A DNA stretch of 64,000 nucleotides. It comes from Larix kaempferi. Its lineage: Eukaryota; Streptophyta; Pinopsida; Pinales; Pinaceae. Within the stretch, counting starts at the first letter, position 1, and the number at the start of each line of letters is the position of its first letter. The DNA lies in the NCBI GenBank assembly GCA_027924585.1, contig BSBM01000643.1, positions 19,889,001-19,953,000 on the forward strand, read 5' to 3'. The position numbers and the translations under genes were made by a program. Below the pieces are notes generated by a model. It searched no databases. It saw only the letters and a program-made list of their open reading frames with translations, and had not been told where the DNA came from. Positions 20,745-32,000 of this stretch are shown in pieces.

Positions 20745-23700
20745 TGTTGCCGCCGGATTACACACCATTTTTGTCGCAACAGAAATCTATGTTGCCGCTC
20801 GGTGTGCCCTTGGTGGCAAGTCTCGAGTCAAGTATGTCACTTAGTTCTTGACTCCTCTGTTTAGGCAAAATTCCCAACGAAATCCAAGGGGGGTAGTCCC
20901 TATGGAAAGTTACTAAGGTTGTTAGGGTCTTCCAGTTAAAGTGATCAGTTGTTTATTAAAGTTTTGGGAGTTTTTTTATTAAGGTTCAACATTGAAATTG
21001 CAACAATAATTAAGAAAGCTTTCACCAGCATAACTTAGATAAATCACTGTGAATTAAAGATACACAAATACTCGATTGATCAAAATCAAATCAAAAGTGC
21101 AAGGACCAATGCCTTATGGAGTCAAAACATAGTGCGAAATTTGTAAATGCTGGAAAAATAAAATGTTGTGCAATCGTATCTTGGTTGATTTTAAATTATT
21201 AAGATGAATCTTGATAAGGGACAAGAAAGGAAAACTCTCGAGATACCGTAAAGGGACAGAGATGAATGTCCGAAGTTCTAAAGATTGGTGCTTCCGTACA
21301 AGAACATGACAAACTGTCAATACCCTGAGCGTGTGTTCAACGCTACACCAACAAGGATGTAGTCTAACGGTGCCCCAAGGTCAGAGTATAGCTACTCGGC
21401 TTCCCCAGGCGGAATCCACACCAAACTTTAGTCTCGAAGTGTCAGATTTTCACTATGTTGTGGGTAGTTAATTTTATTAGGTGACTTGATTAAATTAAAT
21501 GTGAGAATTAAGAAAGTGCTTCCAACTACTTTTGGTATCCCACAGCTCAGACGTACTACTGGTGGGTAGAGCATATGCAGTGTAGGAAAATAGTTTATTC
21601 CAATTAGAAGCGAGTAACCATCGACCCTCCGATAGAGAGCGCTCTTGACTTGCTTTTCAACTAAGTTAAAGTGTCTTACGAAATTGAAATGAAAAACTTG
21701 TAAATAGAAAGATATTATGTCCAATCTTATGCGTCACTTTCTGATCAACCTTCACTAATCAACAAAATTGCCTTTGGGTGAAGGTGAGAGCATACTTCGT
21801 GGCGACGAAGACGGTTTTATGTCTATTCTAATTTTTCATAAATGAAAAATTAAGAAATGATTTAAGTTGCAAAATTAAATGGAGGATACACCCTGCACTT
21901 CAAAAGTGAGTGTGTGAAAAGGTGGAGTTAGAAAAATTCAATCACATGAAAATTGACAAAAACGCAAATCCCCCTAGGGGGGATGGGATGTGGGTGCTGG
22001 TTACCCCAATGCTCTTGTTTAAATCTTTTACAAACTGCTGAAAGTTAAATGCTTCTTAGTCCACTAAATCTGGACCTAAGAGCTTACAATGCTTGGAAAT
22101 TAGAAAGGAAATTTTTGGGTGTCCATCGAAGAGTTTTTTGCACTTATAGGGCTCTTGATCACTCCAAAACTTTGAATTTAATACGCAGACCTGCTATTTC
22201 CAGTGAAATAAAGTGCTTCAAAACAATGATTAGAATGAACAAATTTACATAAAAGAAATACAACTTTATACTTGTAAAAAATTATGGAAAAATGAAGAGC
22301 ATACAAGCATAAAATGAGATCTAGACTTAGCCTTTAGATATGATGAAAATGCAACTCTCTAGATCTGAAAATTGAAACAAACTTTAAATGATATTGATAT
22401 TTAATAAAGTACTTATGCTTGTTCCAATAGAAACACAAAGGGAAAAGAGGTTTGTCTTTGGAAATTTTGGAAGAAGAAGGATAGAGAACCAAGCTTGTTC
22501 GCTTGTGCAATATTGGAGAAGGAGAAGTGCCTTGCAAGAAAATTGTTAGTGCTTGAATATGAGGTGATCCACTACCCAAAAAGAGGAATCAAGCCAATAT
22601 CCGCTTTCACAGTAGGGCATTAGATCCTATAATACAACCAAGAAAACTCACACATACAAGAGATTAAATCTAGTAGATCAAATGATAAGAAATGTGAAGG
22701 GCAAAAATACAACCGAATATTATTTGCTACTTCTAGATCTCTACACATCCAATATAAATAATCAAATCAAGACAAGAATGCTTACCCTACTATGATCCAA
22801 GATCCTTACCAAGCTAGATAGATCTACTTGCAATTGAAAGTAAAAATGGAAAATCACAATATTACCTCAACCAAAGACTAGCATGCATGAAAAACAAGGG
22901 CCACCAATGACCTCCAAAGTCTCAACAATATATTAATCATCAAAAGTATTACAAAAAGAAGCAGAGGTTCAATGGAATCCAACACTTGGGAAAAATGGAG
23001 CATGAACCTTGCTTAAATAGAAAACTCCTCAAGGCAAATTCGAATTGGTTGAGGAGAGCAATCTAGGGTGTGGAAAATGACACATGGTAACTCCAAATCC
23101 CATGAATAATGCTTGATTGGAATCCCATTGAACGGAGGAGTGGCCACCTAAGGAAAGGTGCCCTCCTTCCCCACATTGTAAGCTCCACCCTCCACAAAAC
23201 GTATGCCACATAAGGGTTGACGTCTCCCTCATGAGGGAGGGCGCAAATCTAAAAAGAGCCACCTCATATCAATCCAATATTTGATTGATCTCTCACTTAT
23301 TCGGTTGGTAATTCTCTTAAATGTTATGCCATGTCACTCAAACCATCCATCCAACCAACTCGCATACATGAGGGAGTGACGTCCATCACGTGGATGCATG
23401 GCCCACGCACTTGTTTATTGAGGTAATCGTTATCCTAAGTCACATGTTATAAAACATGTGCCAAAATCCTTAGTAAGTGGTAGCATTCACTATTTAAATA
23501 ATGCCATCCCTTTCCAAAAATTTTAAATCAATAGTTTTGTCTTTTCTTTTTTTTTTCTTTTTTTTGGCACTTGTGCATTTTCTCATTTTTTAGCATTTAA
23601 ATGCCAAAATGATGCATTATTAGCGAAAATTGCTCTTGGAGACGTCTTAGTTGCCCGAAAAATGGAGAAAGTGGGCACGAGGGTAAAGAGGAGACTCTGA

Positions 23701-24265
23701 GCATCAAACCAAGCATCTCCACGCCAAATTCCGCCTCCAGACGACACTTTTATTGCATTTTGAATTTTTTCAATTAAACCATAAAAAATGGTCTAATTTA
23801 CGGAAAAAAAAAAATTTATTTTTGTCGGAATGACTTCAAACTCTTAGGGGACCTAGTGCATGTCCATACGATTTATTCGGGATGGCTAGCATGTTACAAA
23901 AATACATTCCAGCAGGTTTTAATAACCTCTCAAAATTCGTCATCAGAAAAACACTCCAGCTTTGGAGGTGTGAGTGAAAAACCTAAAAATTATATGTCAC
24001 TTTTCAGTAATGCATAATCCCTAAGAAAAAAAACACTCTAGAGTATTTCCCTGATAACAAACGTTGAGAAAGGCCAAACCTTTCATAGAAAATTCATGCT
24101 AGACCAACTTATTACAAAATCCCCGCAGGGTCTAAACATGCAAATTATTACAAAGGACAAAAATTTGCCTAATGAACACCGAGCTCTGGCAAGTAAACAA
24201 AAAAATTGTTCAAGTCTTCTGTGGTTCACAAGTTGTCGACCATGGTGCAACTTCAGTGGACAACA
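20745..24265 (-). repeat. gypsy-C 5' LTR (right copy)
   Basis: This copy is 3521 bp, running from TGTTGCCGCCGG to GGACAACA, and is the partner of 7211-10678. Substitutions are scattered along its length, and an extra T-rich block of about 52 bp near 23545-23600 accounts for the length difference. The internal side carries the PBS and the outer side the ATCCC duplication. No large ORF of recognisable function is present. Confidence 0.9.
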
Positions 24266-24957
24266 ATCCCCAAAAGTAACATTGCCTCATTTTTCTTTCT
24301 TGAAGGTGAGAAACTTGGTCTAGTCTCTTGTCACGTGTTTTGAACATCCAATGTCAACATAGCATTGATTCCCCTTTTTTTTAGCATAGAGTGCGAATCC
24401 ACATTCTTCCTTCTTTTGTCCTTTTGGATTCCAAACCTTAGGGTATTCTTATTTATGTTTGGCAATGGCATATTCTTCCATGTTTTGTCTAGGAGATCTT
24501 CATATGCTGCTTCTACAGTAACATGCTATGTTCCCATAGTTATTACACTTATAGCATTCAATATTGTAATAAAGTAGGGGAGTAAATGAATTGTAGTTTT
24601 TGTCAACAAACCCACGAGAAATTTTGTTTTTGTGGCTCACATAATCATCCTTTGAGGCCTTATAAGGGCCTCTAATTCTATTTCTCACATGGTCACTTCT
24701 TGTATAAGGTATACAATCTATTGTTTTATGACCAAAATTATTACAAGAAAAACAATAGCCAAAGAAGAGATTTTGGTACTAGGTGTGAAGGTCTACTTGG
24801 TGGAACAACTCTTCTGAACTTATTCTTGCTCTTGTGAGAAGAATCAGATTGTTGTTGGCAATCATTTCCTTTGTTGTTTCTTTCATTATTGATGGAGCCT
24901 TTGAAAATATTGGCATAACTTTTAGGCTTTTCTTCATTTCCTTGCTTGCATCTTCTT
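24266..24957 (-). pseudogene. copia-B gag C-terminus with two zinc knuckles, and start of protease
   Basis: Read on the minus strand from 24957: DASKEMKKSLKVM, then FFGYCFSCNNFGHKTIDC (about 24693-24755, an intact C-x2-C-x4-H-x4-C knuckle), then IECYKCNNYGNIACYC (a second knuckle with its His changed to Asn). It continues to KKEECGFALYAKKKGNQCYVDIGCSKHVTRD, where the copia protease D-S-G reads D-I-G, and ends NVTFGD at the gypsy-C insertion. The N-terminal half of the same gag is at 31193-31950 beyond copia-D. Stops and frame changes make it a pseudogene. Confidence 0.8.
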
Positions 24958-25415
24958 TGTTCGGGTACACAGGGTACTACCAAAGGACCGAACACCAAGA
25001 GCAACCACTTCACACAAACAGATCACAGATCAACACACCGATGTTTTGACGTGGTTTAAACCCTCTTGAGGGAAACACTCCACGGCCCCGGCCAAATAGC
25101 TTCTACGGGACAATTTATTATGCAAAGAAAGAAAGTTACAAACGAGCTTCTCATAATCGATCAACTAAACAATGACCCTCCATGCTCTTTAAATAGAGAT
25201 CATGGACCAATCGGGTGTTAAGCCACGGATCAAGGTTAGGTTTGATCTAAGAGAAGTTGAGCCGTCGGATCACTCTATGTCGGAAACATATCGTGACCGT
25301 CGGATTAAGTATTTACAAATGCATACTAATGCATACTAAAGAAACACACTATCCCTAACGGATATATTACACAAGTTGATCTTAACTAACTCCTAAGTGT
25401 CTAAATATCCTAACA
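24958..25415 (-). repeat. copia-D 3' LTR
   Basis: 458 bp from TGTTCGGGTACAC to TATCCTAACA on the plus strand (on the minus strand TGTTAGGATA...CCCGAACA). It is identical to the other LTR except in the CTATGTCGGAAACAT word, which reads CTATGTCGAAAACAT in the right copy. Confidence 0.97.
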
Positions 25416-25427
25416 TCCCCCCTTAAG
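25416..25427 (-). promoter_or_regulatory. copia-D polypurine tract
   Basis: The minus strand reads CTTAAGGGGGGA directly before the 3' LTR start TGTTAGG. A G-rich purine run in this place is the plus-strand primer site expected for a functional LTR element. Confidence 0.85.
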
Positions 25428-25497
25428 AACAACTTGGGATAGGATTGAAGGATTTACAAAAGTGACACTATTAGGAGAAGGAAGGAGGCATTAGAGC

Positions 25498-28400
25498 CTA
25501 TCCCCCCTTAATGACAAGTTCCTGAACTCCTAACATAGATCGAAGTTTAGAAAACTTCGCTTCTGTAAGAGACTTGGTGAAGATGTCTGCAACTTGATCA
25601 TCTGTAGGGCAAAAGAGCACTTCGAGAACACGATCATGAACATGATTTCTGATGAAGTGCATATGTAGCTCAATGTGTTTGCTGCGTTGATGTAGAACTG
25701 GATCTTTGGCAAGCTTGATGGCACTTTGATTGTCGCACCAAAGTGGAGTAGGCTGCTGCTGCTCGAATCCAAACTCTGAAAGGATCTGTCGAAGCCATAA
25801 AGCTTCCTGACTGGCATTAACTGCTGCTCGATATTCTGCCTCTGCTGAAGAAAGAGCAAGAGCTTGTTGTTTCTTACAAGCCCAAGTAATAGGTCCAGAT
25901 CCCAGACTGAAAACATAACCTGCAGTAGACTTTCGATCATCAGGATCGCCGGCCCAATCTGAATCAGTGAAACCAACCAACAAAGGTTTCCCCCCTGTAC
26001 TGTAATGAATCCCAAACTGAACTGTACCTCGAATATATCGAAGTATTCTTTTAGCTGCTTTCCAGTGACTTTCATGAGGTGTCTGCATATAACGAGCAAC
26101 TCTACCAACGGCAAAGGAAAGGTCAGGACGGGAATGAGTCAAGTATAAGAGACAACCAACAAGCTGACGATACAAGGTGGCATCGACTTCATGTGAAGTA
26201 CAAATGGCAGAAAGTTTGACTCCAGACTGGAAGGGAGAAGGGGCTGGTTTACAATCTTCCATGTGAAAGCGACGAAGAAGGTCACAAGCATACTTAGACT
26301 GAGAAAGAAATATTCCTTCTTTGGTTTGCAGAACTTGGAGACCAAGAAAATAATGCAAATGTCCTAAGTCTGACATTTCAAAATTTTGTTTAAGACTGGA
26401 TTTCACATGGGTTATAAGCTTAGGGTCACTACCAGTAAGAATAAGGTCATCAACATAGAGAACAAGTATGATGAGATGGTTTCCTACTTTCTTGGTATAG
26501 ACATTGGGGTCAGAATGGCATCTAGAAAAACCAGTGTCAAGGAGAAAGCTATCCATTTTGGCATACCAAGCTCTAGGAGCTTGCTTAAGGCCATATAAGG
26601 ATTTCTTAAGGCGGCAGACAAGGCTAGAGTTATTCTGAACATAGCCAGGAGGTTGTTCCATGTAAATTTCCTCCTGTAAATCACCATGTAAGAAGGCAGA
26701 CTTGACATCCATTTGATGGACTTCCCAGTTGTGTAAGGCTGCAAGGGAAAGAACAAGGCGGATGGAGTTCATTTTGGCGACGGGAGCAAAGGTTTCATTG
26801 TAGTCAATCCCTTCAACTTGGGAAAAACCTTTGGCAACTAACCTTGCCTTAAGTCTTTCAACACTTCCATCTGATGCATACTTAGTTCTGTAGACCCATT
26901 TACATCTGACAAGTTTTCTTCCTTTTGGAAGAGGTACAAGATCCCAAGTATCGTTCGCCATTAAGGAACGATATTCTTCATCCATGGCTGCATCCCAATC
27001 TGGATTCCCTGAAGCTTCTGCAAAAGTTTCTGGATCATGATTCTCGGAAACTTGAGCCAAAAGAGAAGAGGCTCGCTGAAACTGAGAACGTGTTCGACGT
27101 TGATCTCTAGGATCACCGGCAAGATCACCAGCTGCTTCACATGTTGAACGGACCCATCGAGGAAGCACTTGTGCTGGTGCAACTGGAGGAACATGAGCAG
27201 GCGGAGGTGGATTTTCATCCTCACTGTCATCATCATAAACTGGAGTTGGAAACCTGTCAAGGAAGTTGGAAGAAGAAGAAGAAGGCACAAACGCCGAATC
27301 AGGCTCGCAGGCCAAAGATGGCACACTCGCCGAGTTAGGCTCGCAGGCCAAGATATTTTCATCAAATTTAACATCTCTTCTAATGATTATAGCATGAGAA
27401 GGTGGTTGAAGAAGTCTATAACCTTTTACATCTTCAGAATATCCAACAAATATGCACTTTTCACTTTTAGGCTGCAATGCTTTCCGTTTTTCATCCGGAA
27501 TGTGAGCCCATGCTTCACTACCAAACACACGAAAGTGACTTACATCAGGTTTAATTTTACTCCATGCTTCTTCCGGTGTTATACCTTGTAATGCTTTTGT
27601 GGGGGTGCGATTAACTATGTAATTTGCACAATTAATGGCTTCAGCCCAAAATTGAAGACTTAGTCCCTTAGATTGGATCATACAATTAGCCATTTCTTTT
27701 AAAGTGCGGTTCTTCCGCTCAGCTACACCATTTTGTTGTGGTGTATATGGAACAGTGTGCTGTTGTTGGATGCCTTGTTCAGTGCATAAAGTAGTGAACT
27801 GTTTGTTAACATATTCTCCTCCATTGTCAGATCTTAACTTAATAATTTGATGACCAGATTTTTTTTCAACAAGGGCCTTGTAGGCCAAGAACATGTTAAA
27901 TACTTCGCTCTTAAGTTTTAGGAAATAAACCCAAGTGCGTCTGGTGTAATCATCAATGAAAGTTAAGAAATACTTGAAACCAGAAAAGGAAGCAGATGGA
28001 AGAGGGCCACACAAGTCACTATGCACAAGCTCCAAGGGAACCGAGGCGTGCCAAGAGGCACGTTTGTCAAAACTGTCCCGATGATGTTTTCCGAGTACAC
28101 AACCGGAGCAAACACCATCTCTACAAGATACCATCGGAAGACCTGTCACCATATTTTCTTTACATAGTTGTTGCAATGAGCGATAATTTAAGTGACCAAA
28201 TCGCTCATGCCAAAGTTTGCTCAAGTTATCACTATGAGCAACAAAAACTGAAGGGAAAGGTGATGACCCAAAGTTGTTAAACTTGTACAACCTGGTAATA
28301 TCATCAACAATTCCGGTAGCTAGAACCTGTTGAGGATCTTGAAAATCCTTGATTACAACTTGGTGAGGTGTAAAGGTCACAGTTTTACCTTCACCAGAAT

Positions 28401-29577
28401 GAGTGATCTGATAGACTGATAACAAATTGCAGGAAATTTTTGGAACACATAGTACATCACTAAAATGACCATTATCTACTGGAACTGTTCCAGCTCCTAC
28501 AACACTTAGAGATCTATCATCACCAACAAATATTTGTTTGGTGTTACATTCATGCATAGTAGAAAAGATGGCTTGATCCTTAGCCATATGATAAGATGCT
28601 CCAGAATCAATGAGCCATTCATTTGAAGTAGAAGAAGAAGATGCATTATAAGAATAACCAGAAGCACAAAGTGCATGACCATGAGAGGTAGATTCTGATG
28701 GCGAATCTAGGCTGATGTGGTGCTTCTTCATTGCTGCTTCCAAGGCTGCCATCTTCTTGAAACACTTTGATTCATCATGATTATCTTTCCCGCAATAGTT
28801 GCAATGACGCTCAGTCTTCTTGCCTTTTGGCTTGGATCCTTTGTCATTTTTTAAAGAAGGAGCTGACTGAGAGGGTTTGGGACCCTTGTTTGACTTATTA
28901 TTGCGAAAATTTTGTTTCTTGGGAGGCTTGGACTTTTCTTTCTGTTGGGACAATAAGGCTTTCCCAGATGTATCTGCATTGTTGATTATTCCAAGATGAA
29001 TGAGTTTATCTTGTTCCCTAATCAAGGAATCACAAAAGGATTCAAGACTAGGCTCTTGATAGCTAGCTGCATTCAATGACGCTTTCATGGAGTAAAATGT
29101 AGATACAAAAACAGAATATGCAGGTCCAAGTTTGGAAAGAATATGATAAATGCATTGTTTGTCTTCCCTCTCAATCTTACATTCTGCACATAAGAGCTTG
29201 AGAGTTTTGTACTTAGATAAATAATCTTGAATGCATGAAAAGTCACTTGGATTTAAAGAAATCAACTCATTTTCGAGTTGGTGACCTCGAATTTCATTGT
29301 GTTTACCAAACACAGTTTCCAACTTGTCCCAAGCAGCATTAGGTTCATCAATTCCAGATATGTGGAATCGCAAATCAGTAGAGATTGACATCCCAATCAA
29401 TCCACGAGCTTCATCACATCTATTTGCCCATTTTATTTTCTTATCATCATCATTGGGTTCTTTTTCTTTCCCTGTTGTAATTCTGAAAAGTCCCCTACTT
29501 CGTAGAACATCCTCCATACGAGATTTCCATGAGAAATAGTTGGAACTGTTAAGTAGAATATCACAAAGGGCGGCCAT
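25498..29577 (-). CDS. copia-D gag-pol polyprotein (intact, 1359 aa)
   Basis: One frame encodes gag (1-290, with zinc knuckle HCNYCGKDNHDESKCF at 258-273), aspartic protease (WLIDSGASYHM, catalytic D324-S-G), pre-integrase HHCC (WHERFGH...CSGC, 456-493), integrase core (Asp521, Asp584, Glu620, D-35-E spacing), RT (about 880-1120, KSLYGLKQAPRAWY and YVDDLILTG with YVDD at 1041-1044) and RNase H (Asp1205, Glu1248, Asp1282, Asp1331). Order and length are typical of a plant copia element. No stop or frameshift is present. A 13-residue duplication (LACEPNSASVPS/LACEPDSAFVPS, 743-766) lies in the integrase-RT linker. The ATG at 29577 is the first in frame and gives a normal gag N-terminus. Transcription should start in the right LTR. 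Confidence 0.97.
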   Translation of the reverse strand: MAALCDILLNSSNYFSWKSRMEDVLRSRGLFRITTGKEKEPNDDDKKIKWANRCDEARGLIGMSISTDLRFHISGIDEPNAAWDKLETVFGKHNEIRGHQLENELISLNPSDFSCIQDYLSKYKTLKLLCAECKIEREDKQCIYHILSKLGPAYSVFVSTFYSMKASLNAASYQEPSLESFCDSLIREQDKLIHLGIINNADTSGKALLSQQKEKSKPPKKQNFRNNKSNKGPKPSQSAPSLKNDKGSKPKGKKTERHCNYCGKDNHDESKCFKKMAALEAAMKKHHISLDSPSESTSHGHALCASGYSYNASSSSTSNEWLIDSGASYHMAKDQAIFSTMHECNTKQIFVGDDRSLSVVGAGTVPVDNGHFSDVLCVPKISCNLLSVYQITHSGEGKTVTFTPHQVVIKDFQDPQQVLATGIVDDITRLYKFNNFGSSPFPSVFVAHSDNLSKLWHERFGHLNYRSLQQLCKENMVTGLPMVSCRDGVCSGCVLGKHHRDSFDKRASWHASVPLELVHSDLCGPLPSASFSGFKYFLTFIDDYTRRTWVYFLKLKSEVFNMFLAYKALVEKKSGHQIIKLRSDNGGEYVNKQFTTLCTEQGIQQQHTVPYTPQQNGVAERKNRTLKEMANCMIQSKGLSLQFWAEAINCANYIVNRTPTKALQGITPEEAWSKIKPDVSHFRVFGSEAWAHIPDEKRKALQPKSEKCIFVGYSEDVKGYRLLQPPSHAIIIRRDVKFDENILACEPNSASVPSLACEPDSAFVPSSSSSNFLDRFPTPVYDDDSEDENPPPPAHVPPVAPAQVLPRWVRSTCEAAGDLAGDPRDQRRTRSQFQRASSLLAQVSENHDPETFAEASGNPDWDAAMDEEYRSLMANDTWDLVPLPKGRKLVRCKWVYRTKYASDGSVERLKARLVAKGFSQVEGIDYNETFAPVAKMNSIRLVLSLAALHNWEVHQMDVKSAFLHGDLQEEIYMEQPPGYVQNNSSLVCRLKKSLYGLKQAPRAWYAKMDSFLLDTGFSRCHSDPNVYTKKVGNHLIILVLYVDDLILTGSDPKLITHVKSSLKQNFEMSDLGHLHYFLGLQVLQTKEGIFLSQSKYACDLLRRFHMEDCKPAPSPFQSGVKLSAICTSHEVDATLYRQLVGCLLYLTHSRPDLSFAVGRVARYMQTPHESHWKAAKRILRYIRGTVQFGIHYSTGGKPLLVGFTDSDWAGDPDDRKSTAGYVFSLGSGPITWACKKQQALALSSAEAEYRAAVNASQEALWLRQILSEFGFEQQQPTPLWCDNQSAIKLAKDPVLHQRSKHIELHMHFIRNHVHDRVLEVLFCPTDDQVADIFTKSLTEAKFSKLRSMLGVQELVIKGG

Positions 29578-30722
29578 ATTTGTAAATTAATGGCTGTAAA
29601 AGCAGAAACCAATAGTCTGGATGTGAAGAGCTCGAAAAAATAGGCGGTTTCAAAAAAAACGGCACTGAGAACGGACTCTGTATGATGAAGTTATGCTTGA
29701 ACAAAGAAACTGTTGAAGGTGTCCCCAATAGTGACGTGGCAGCTAGAGAATGTCCAGCAAAAAAAAGAACCCCCCTCTTCCCAAGATGAACCTTTTGACA
29801 ATCACTTTACAAAAAAGTTGCTTTTAAGTGAATCACTTTTGTAAAATAAGTGATTTCACTTTTACAATGATATTACTTTTAAATAGTGCAACAATAAATA
29901 AAAAGCTTAAGTGACTCACTTGTATTTTTATTTTTTATTATTTAAGTGAGATGCACTTTTACAATAAAGTAACTTAAAAATAAAAATTGCATGCACTTTT
30001 CTTTTTAAAAGTAACTTCCTAAGACTTGAACTCAAGACCTATTAAGGAATAAAGCAACTTTGGACCAAGTGAGCTAGTTTAAAAGGTATGTAAAATATGG
30101 AAATGAGGAAGGAGGCTTTTTTTTTTTTTTTTTTTTTTACTCTTCTTGCTCGGTTTGCGTGCTTGCCCTTTTTTCTGCAAAACAAACCACAAAACGAAAC
30201 AAAAAAACTTTTCCACACTTGTGGAGTTAGATCTTGTTAGCTTGCCCGGAAAGTCTACGTTTTCTCTCTGTTTCTGATTTGCCGAGATCGCGCAAAGTGC
30301 ACGGCAAAGAGCATACGCAGCCGAAAAAAACCTTTCCCTTTCTGTTTCTGATTTGCCGAGATCGCTTAAGGTGCACGGCAAAGAGCATACGCAGATGGGA
30401 TAGCAACAATCCGAACCCCAAAAAAAATCTAACAGTAAAAAAAATGAAATATGAGATTTTTTCTTATTAAAAAACGAAATAAAAAAAATGCGTCACTGTA
30501 ACATTATACCTTCAGATCTGATGAAATACGCGTTTCTGGAGCAACCGGGAACCGTTTTCGATCAAACGAAAACTATTTTTCAATGGAAACGACGCTCCAG
30601 ACGCAATGGAACACCTCCCACAGCCCAGAAATGCACAGAAATACCAGAACTAGAAACCCTTACGAGTTTCGGCAACAGCAGTTCAAGATCTAGATCATAA
30701 CCGGAAGCGGCACTTCATAAAA
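29578..30722 (-). other. copia-D 5' untranslated leader
   Basis: 1.1 kb between PBS and gag start, with no coding potential in the element's sense strand. It contains a 22-base A/T homopolymer run (30118-30139), several AAGTGA/TCACTT words at 29800-30010 and a 74-bp duplication. It is longer than a minimal copia leader and probably contains packaging and dimerisation signals, which cannot be placed from sequence alone. Confidence 0.6.
30267..30400. repeat. 74-bp tandem duplication in copia-D leader
   Basis: TCTGTTTCTGATTTGCCGAG starts at 30267 and again at 30341. Both units go on through GATCGC and GTGCACGGCAAAGAGCATAC. The second unit is nearly identical to the first, so the duplication is fairly recent or under constraint. 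Confidence 0.85.
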
Positions 30723-30734
30723 GCTCTGATACCA
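30723..30734 (-). promoter_or_regulatory. copia-D primer-binding site (initiator tRNA-Met)
   Basis: The minus strand reads TGGTATCAGAGC immediately after the LTR end CCGAACA. This is the exact plant initiator-Met primer complement used by most copia elements to prime minus-strand cDNA. Confidence 0.95.
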
Positions 30735-31192
30735 TGTTCGGGTACACAGGGTACTACCAAAGGACCGAACACCAAGAGCAACCACTTCACACAAACAGAT
30801 CACAGATCAACACACCGATGTTTTGACGTGGTTTAAACCCTCTTGAGGGAAACACTCCACGGCCCCGGCCAAATAGCTTCTACGGGACAATTTATTATGC
30901 AAAGAAAGAAAGTTACAAACGAGCTTCTCATAATCGATCAACTAAACAATGACCCTCCATGCTCTTTAAATAGAGATCATGGACCAATCGGGTGTTAAGC
31001 CACGGATCAAGGTTAGGTTTGATCTAAGAGAAGTTGAGCCGTCGGATCACTCTATGTCGAAAACATATCGTGACCGTCGGATTAAGTATTTACAAATGCA
31101 TACTAATGCATACTAAAGAAACACACTATCCCTAACGGATATATTACACAAGTTGATCTTAACTAACTCCTAAGTGTCTAAATATCCTAACA
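30735..31192 (-). repeat. copia-D 5' LTR
   Basis: 458 bp, TG...CA termini, adjacent to the PBS on its internal side and to TTCTT on its outer side. It contains the promoter for the element. Confidence 0.97.
30965..30972 (-). promoter_or_regulatory. Candidate TATA box of copia-D 5' LTR
   Basis: The minus strand reads CTCTATTTAAAGAGCATGG, giving TATTTAAA about 230 bases before the LTR end. It is the only TATA-like word in a plausible place in the LTR. The same word is in the 3' LTR. No start-site data support it, so this is a motif-based call. Confidence 0.4.
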
Positions 31193-31950
31193 TTCTTCAG
31201 GCATCTTTTGATTCTCATCATAGGCAAGACTTGTTTTGATGAATGGTGACCTTTCGTAAATGAGAATTTAATTCAAATTTTTAGTGCTCTCTAAACTTCT
31301 GTGTAATTGAGCATTTGAATTTTCCAATTCTTTTTTTGATGAGACAACTTCAGATTCTAGCTTCTCACAAGTTTCTTCATTTTCTTTGAGTTGATTTCTC
31401 ACTACTCCTTCTATCCTTTTTTCCTCTTCTAATTGAGTCTTTAGGTCGATAATTGTCTTCTCTATTTCATCAGGATCATGATCTTTATTTTCATGTTTCT
31501 GCAATTGGTCCCTTTTCATTATAATTTTCTTAAGTCTGTCTATTTTGAGTCTTGCTTTAATGTATTATTCTTCTCAATTTGACTTTTCTTTCTAATTATC
31601 TTCATTTTCTTCATCCATAGACTTTGTATCGATGGCCATGAAGGGAGATTCCTCTTCATAAATATTGTGTATCTTGTCCCAAATCTCTTTAGCTGATGTG
31701 CACTACTTTACATTGACAATCACAGAATTTGATAGGCCACTCAAGATGCCATCCATTGTTTTTGCATTATTTTCACTTTACTCCTTTGCAGCTGCATCTG
31801 TTGAAGGAGTGGTTAGGATTGTATACCTCGTCATCACTCCCAGATATTTGAACCAAGGGCCATCAAATACATCTTCATCCTCTGTATTGTATATTTTGCT
31901 CAATCCATAAAAGGAGCTATGTTTGTGAAGAGACCTTTCTCACAAGCCAT
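31193..31950 (-). pseudogene. copia-B gag N-terminal half (inner copy)
   Basis: The ATG at 31950 begins MACEKGLFTN, matching the start of the second gag copy at 34523 (MACERGIFTDIDPF). A stop follows within 20 codons. Later segments match copia gag capsid blocks. 31268-31519 is an open coiled-coil-like stretch rich in Glu and Lys (LKTQLEEEKRIEG, NQLKENEETCEKLESE), typical of the gag middle region in this copia group. At 31193 the frame is cut by copia-D and resumes at 24957. Confidence 0.75.
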
Positions 31951-32000
31951 ATGTGCTTGAGATCTACGTTCGAGTGGTTAAATTATTTTTTAAATAACCT

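Larger units (their letters stand above)
7211..24265 (-). mobile_element. gypsy-C: full-length but mutated Ty3/gypsy element, 3.5-kb LTRs
   Basis: Two long direct repeats (7211-10678 and 20745-24265) bound an internal region with gag, protease, RNase H, RT, RNase H and integrase on the minus strand. The element is flanked by the perfect 5-bp duplication ATCCC (7206-7210 and 24266-24270). LTRs begin TGTTGCCG and end ACA. The interrupted copia-B protein resumes on both sides (NVTFGD, then AKIVGK). A 3946-bp insertion (E) lies inside. Several frames are broken and the element must be inactive. It is older than copia-D because its LTRs differ at many positions. Confidence 0.9.
24958..31192 (-). 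mobile_element. copia-D: young, apparently intact Ty1/copia retrotransposon
   Basis: Two 458-bp LTRs (24958-25415 and 30735-31192) differ at a single position that I can find. The element is flanked by the perfect 5-bp duplication TTCTT (24953-24957 and 31193-31197). It has an exact 12-base initiator-Met PBS, a PPT and one uninterrupted 1359-codon gag-pol frame with all catalytic residues. The interrupted copia-B gag continues on both sides. Near-identical LTRs and an intact frame mean a very recent insertion, possibly still competent. Confidence 0.97.

Noticed and set aside
26139-27591. Several 60-140 codon frames on both strands within copia-D
   Set aside because: They overlap the intact 1359-codon polyprotein in other frames and show no domain motifs; they are shadows of it.
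30723-30734. tRNA gene fragment matching initiator-Met
   Set aside because: Only 12 bases match, in the exact position of a primer-binding site beside an LTR; no tRNA cloverleaf is present. The same applies to the Asp-like sites at 20721 and 59015.
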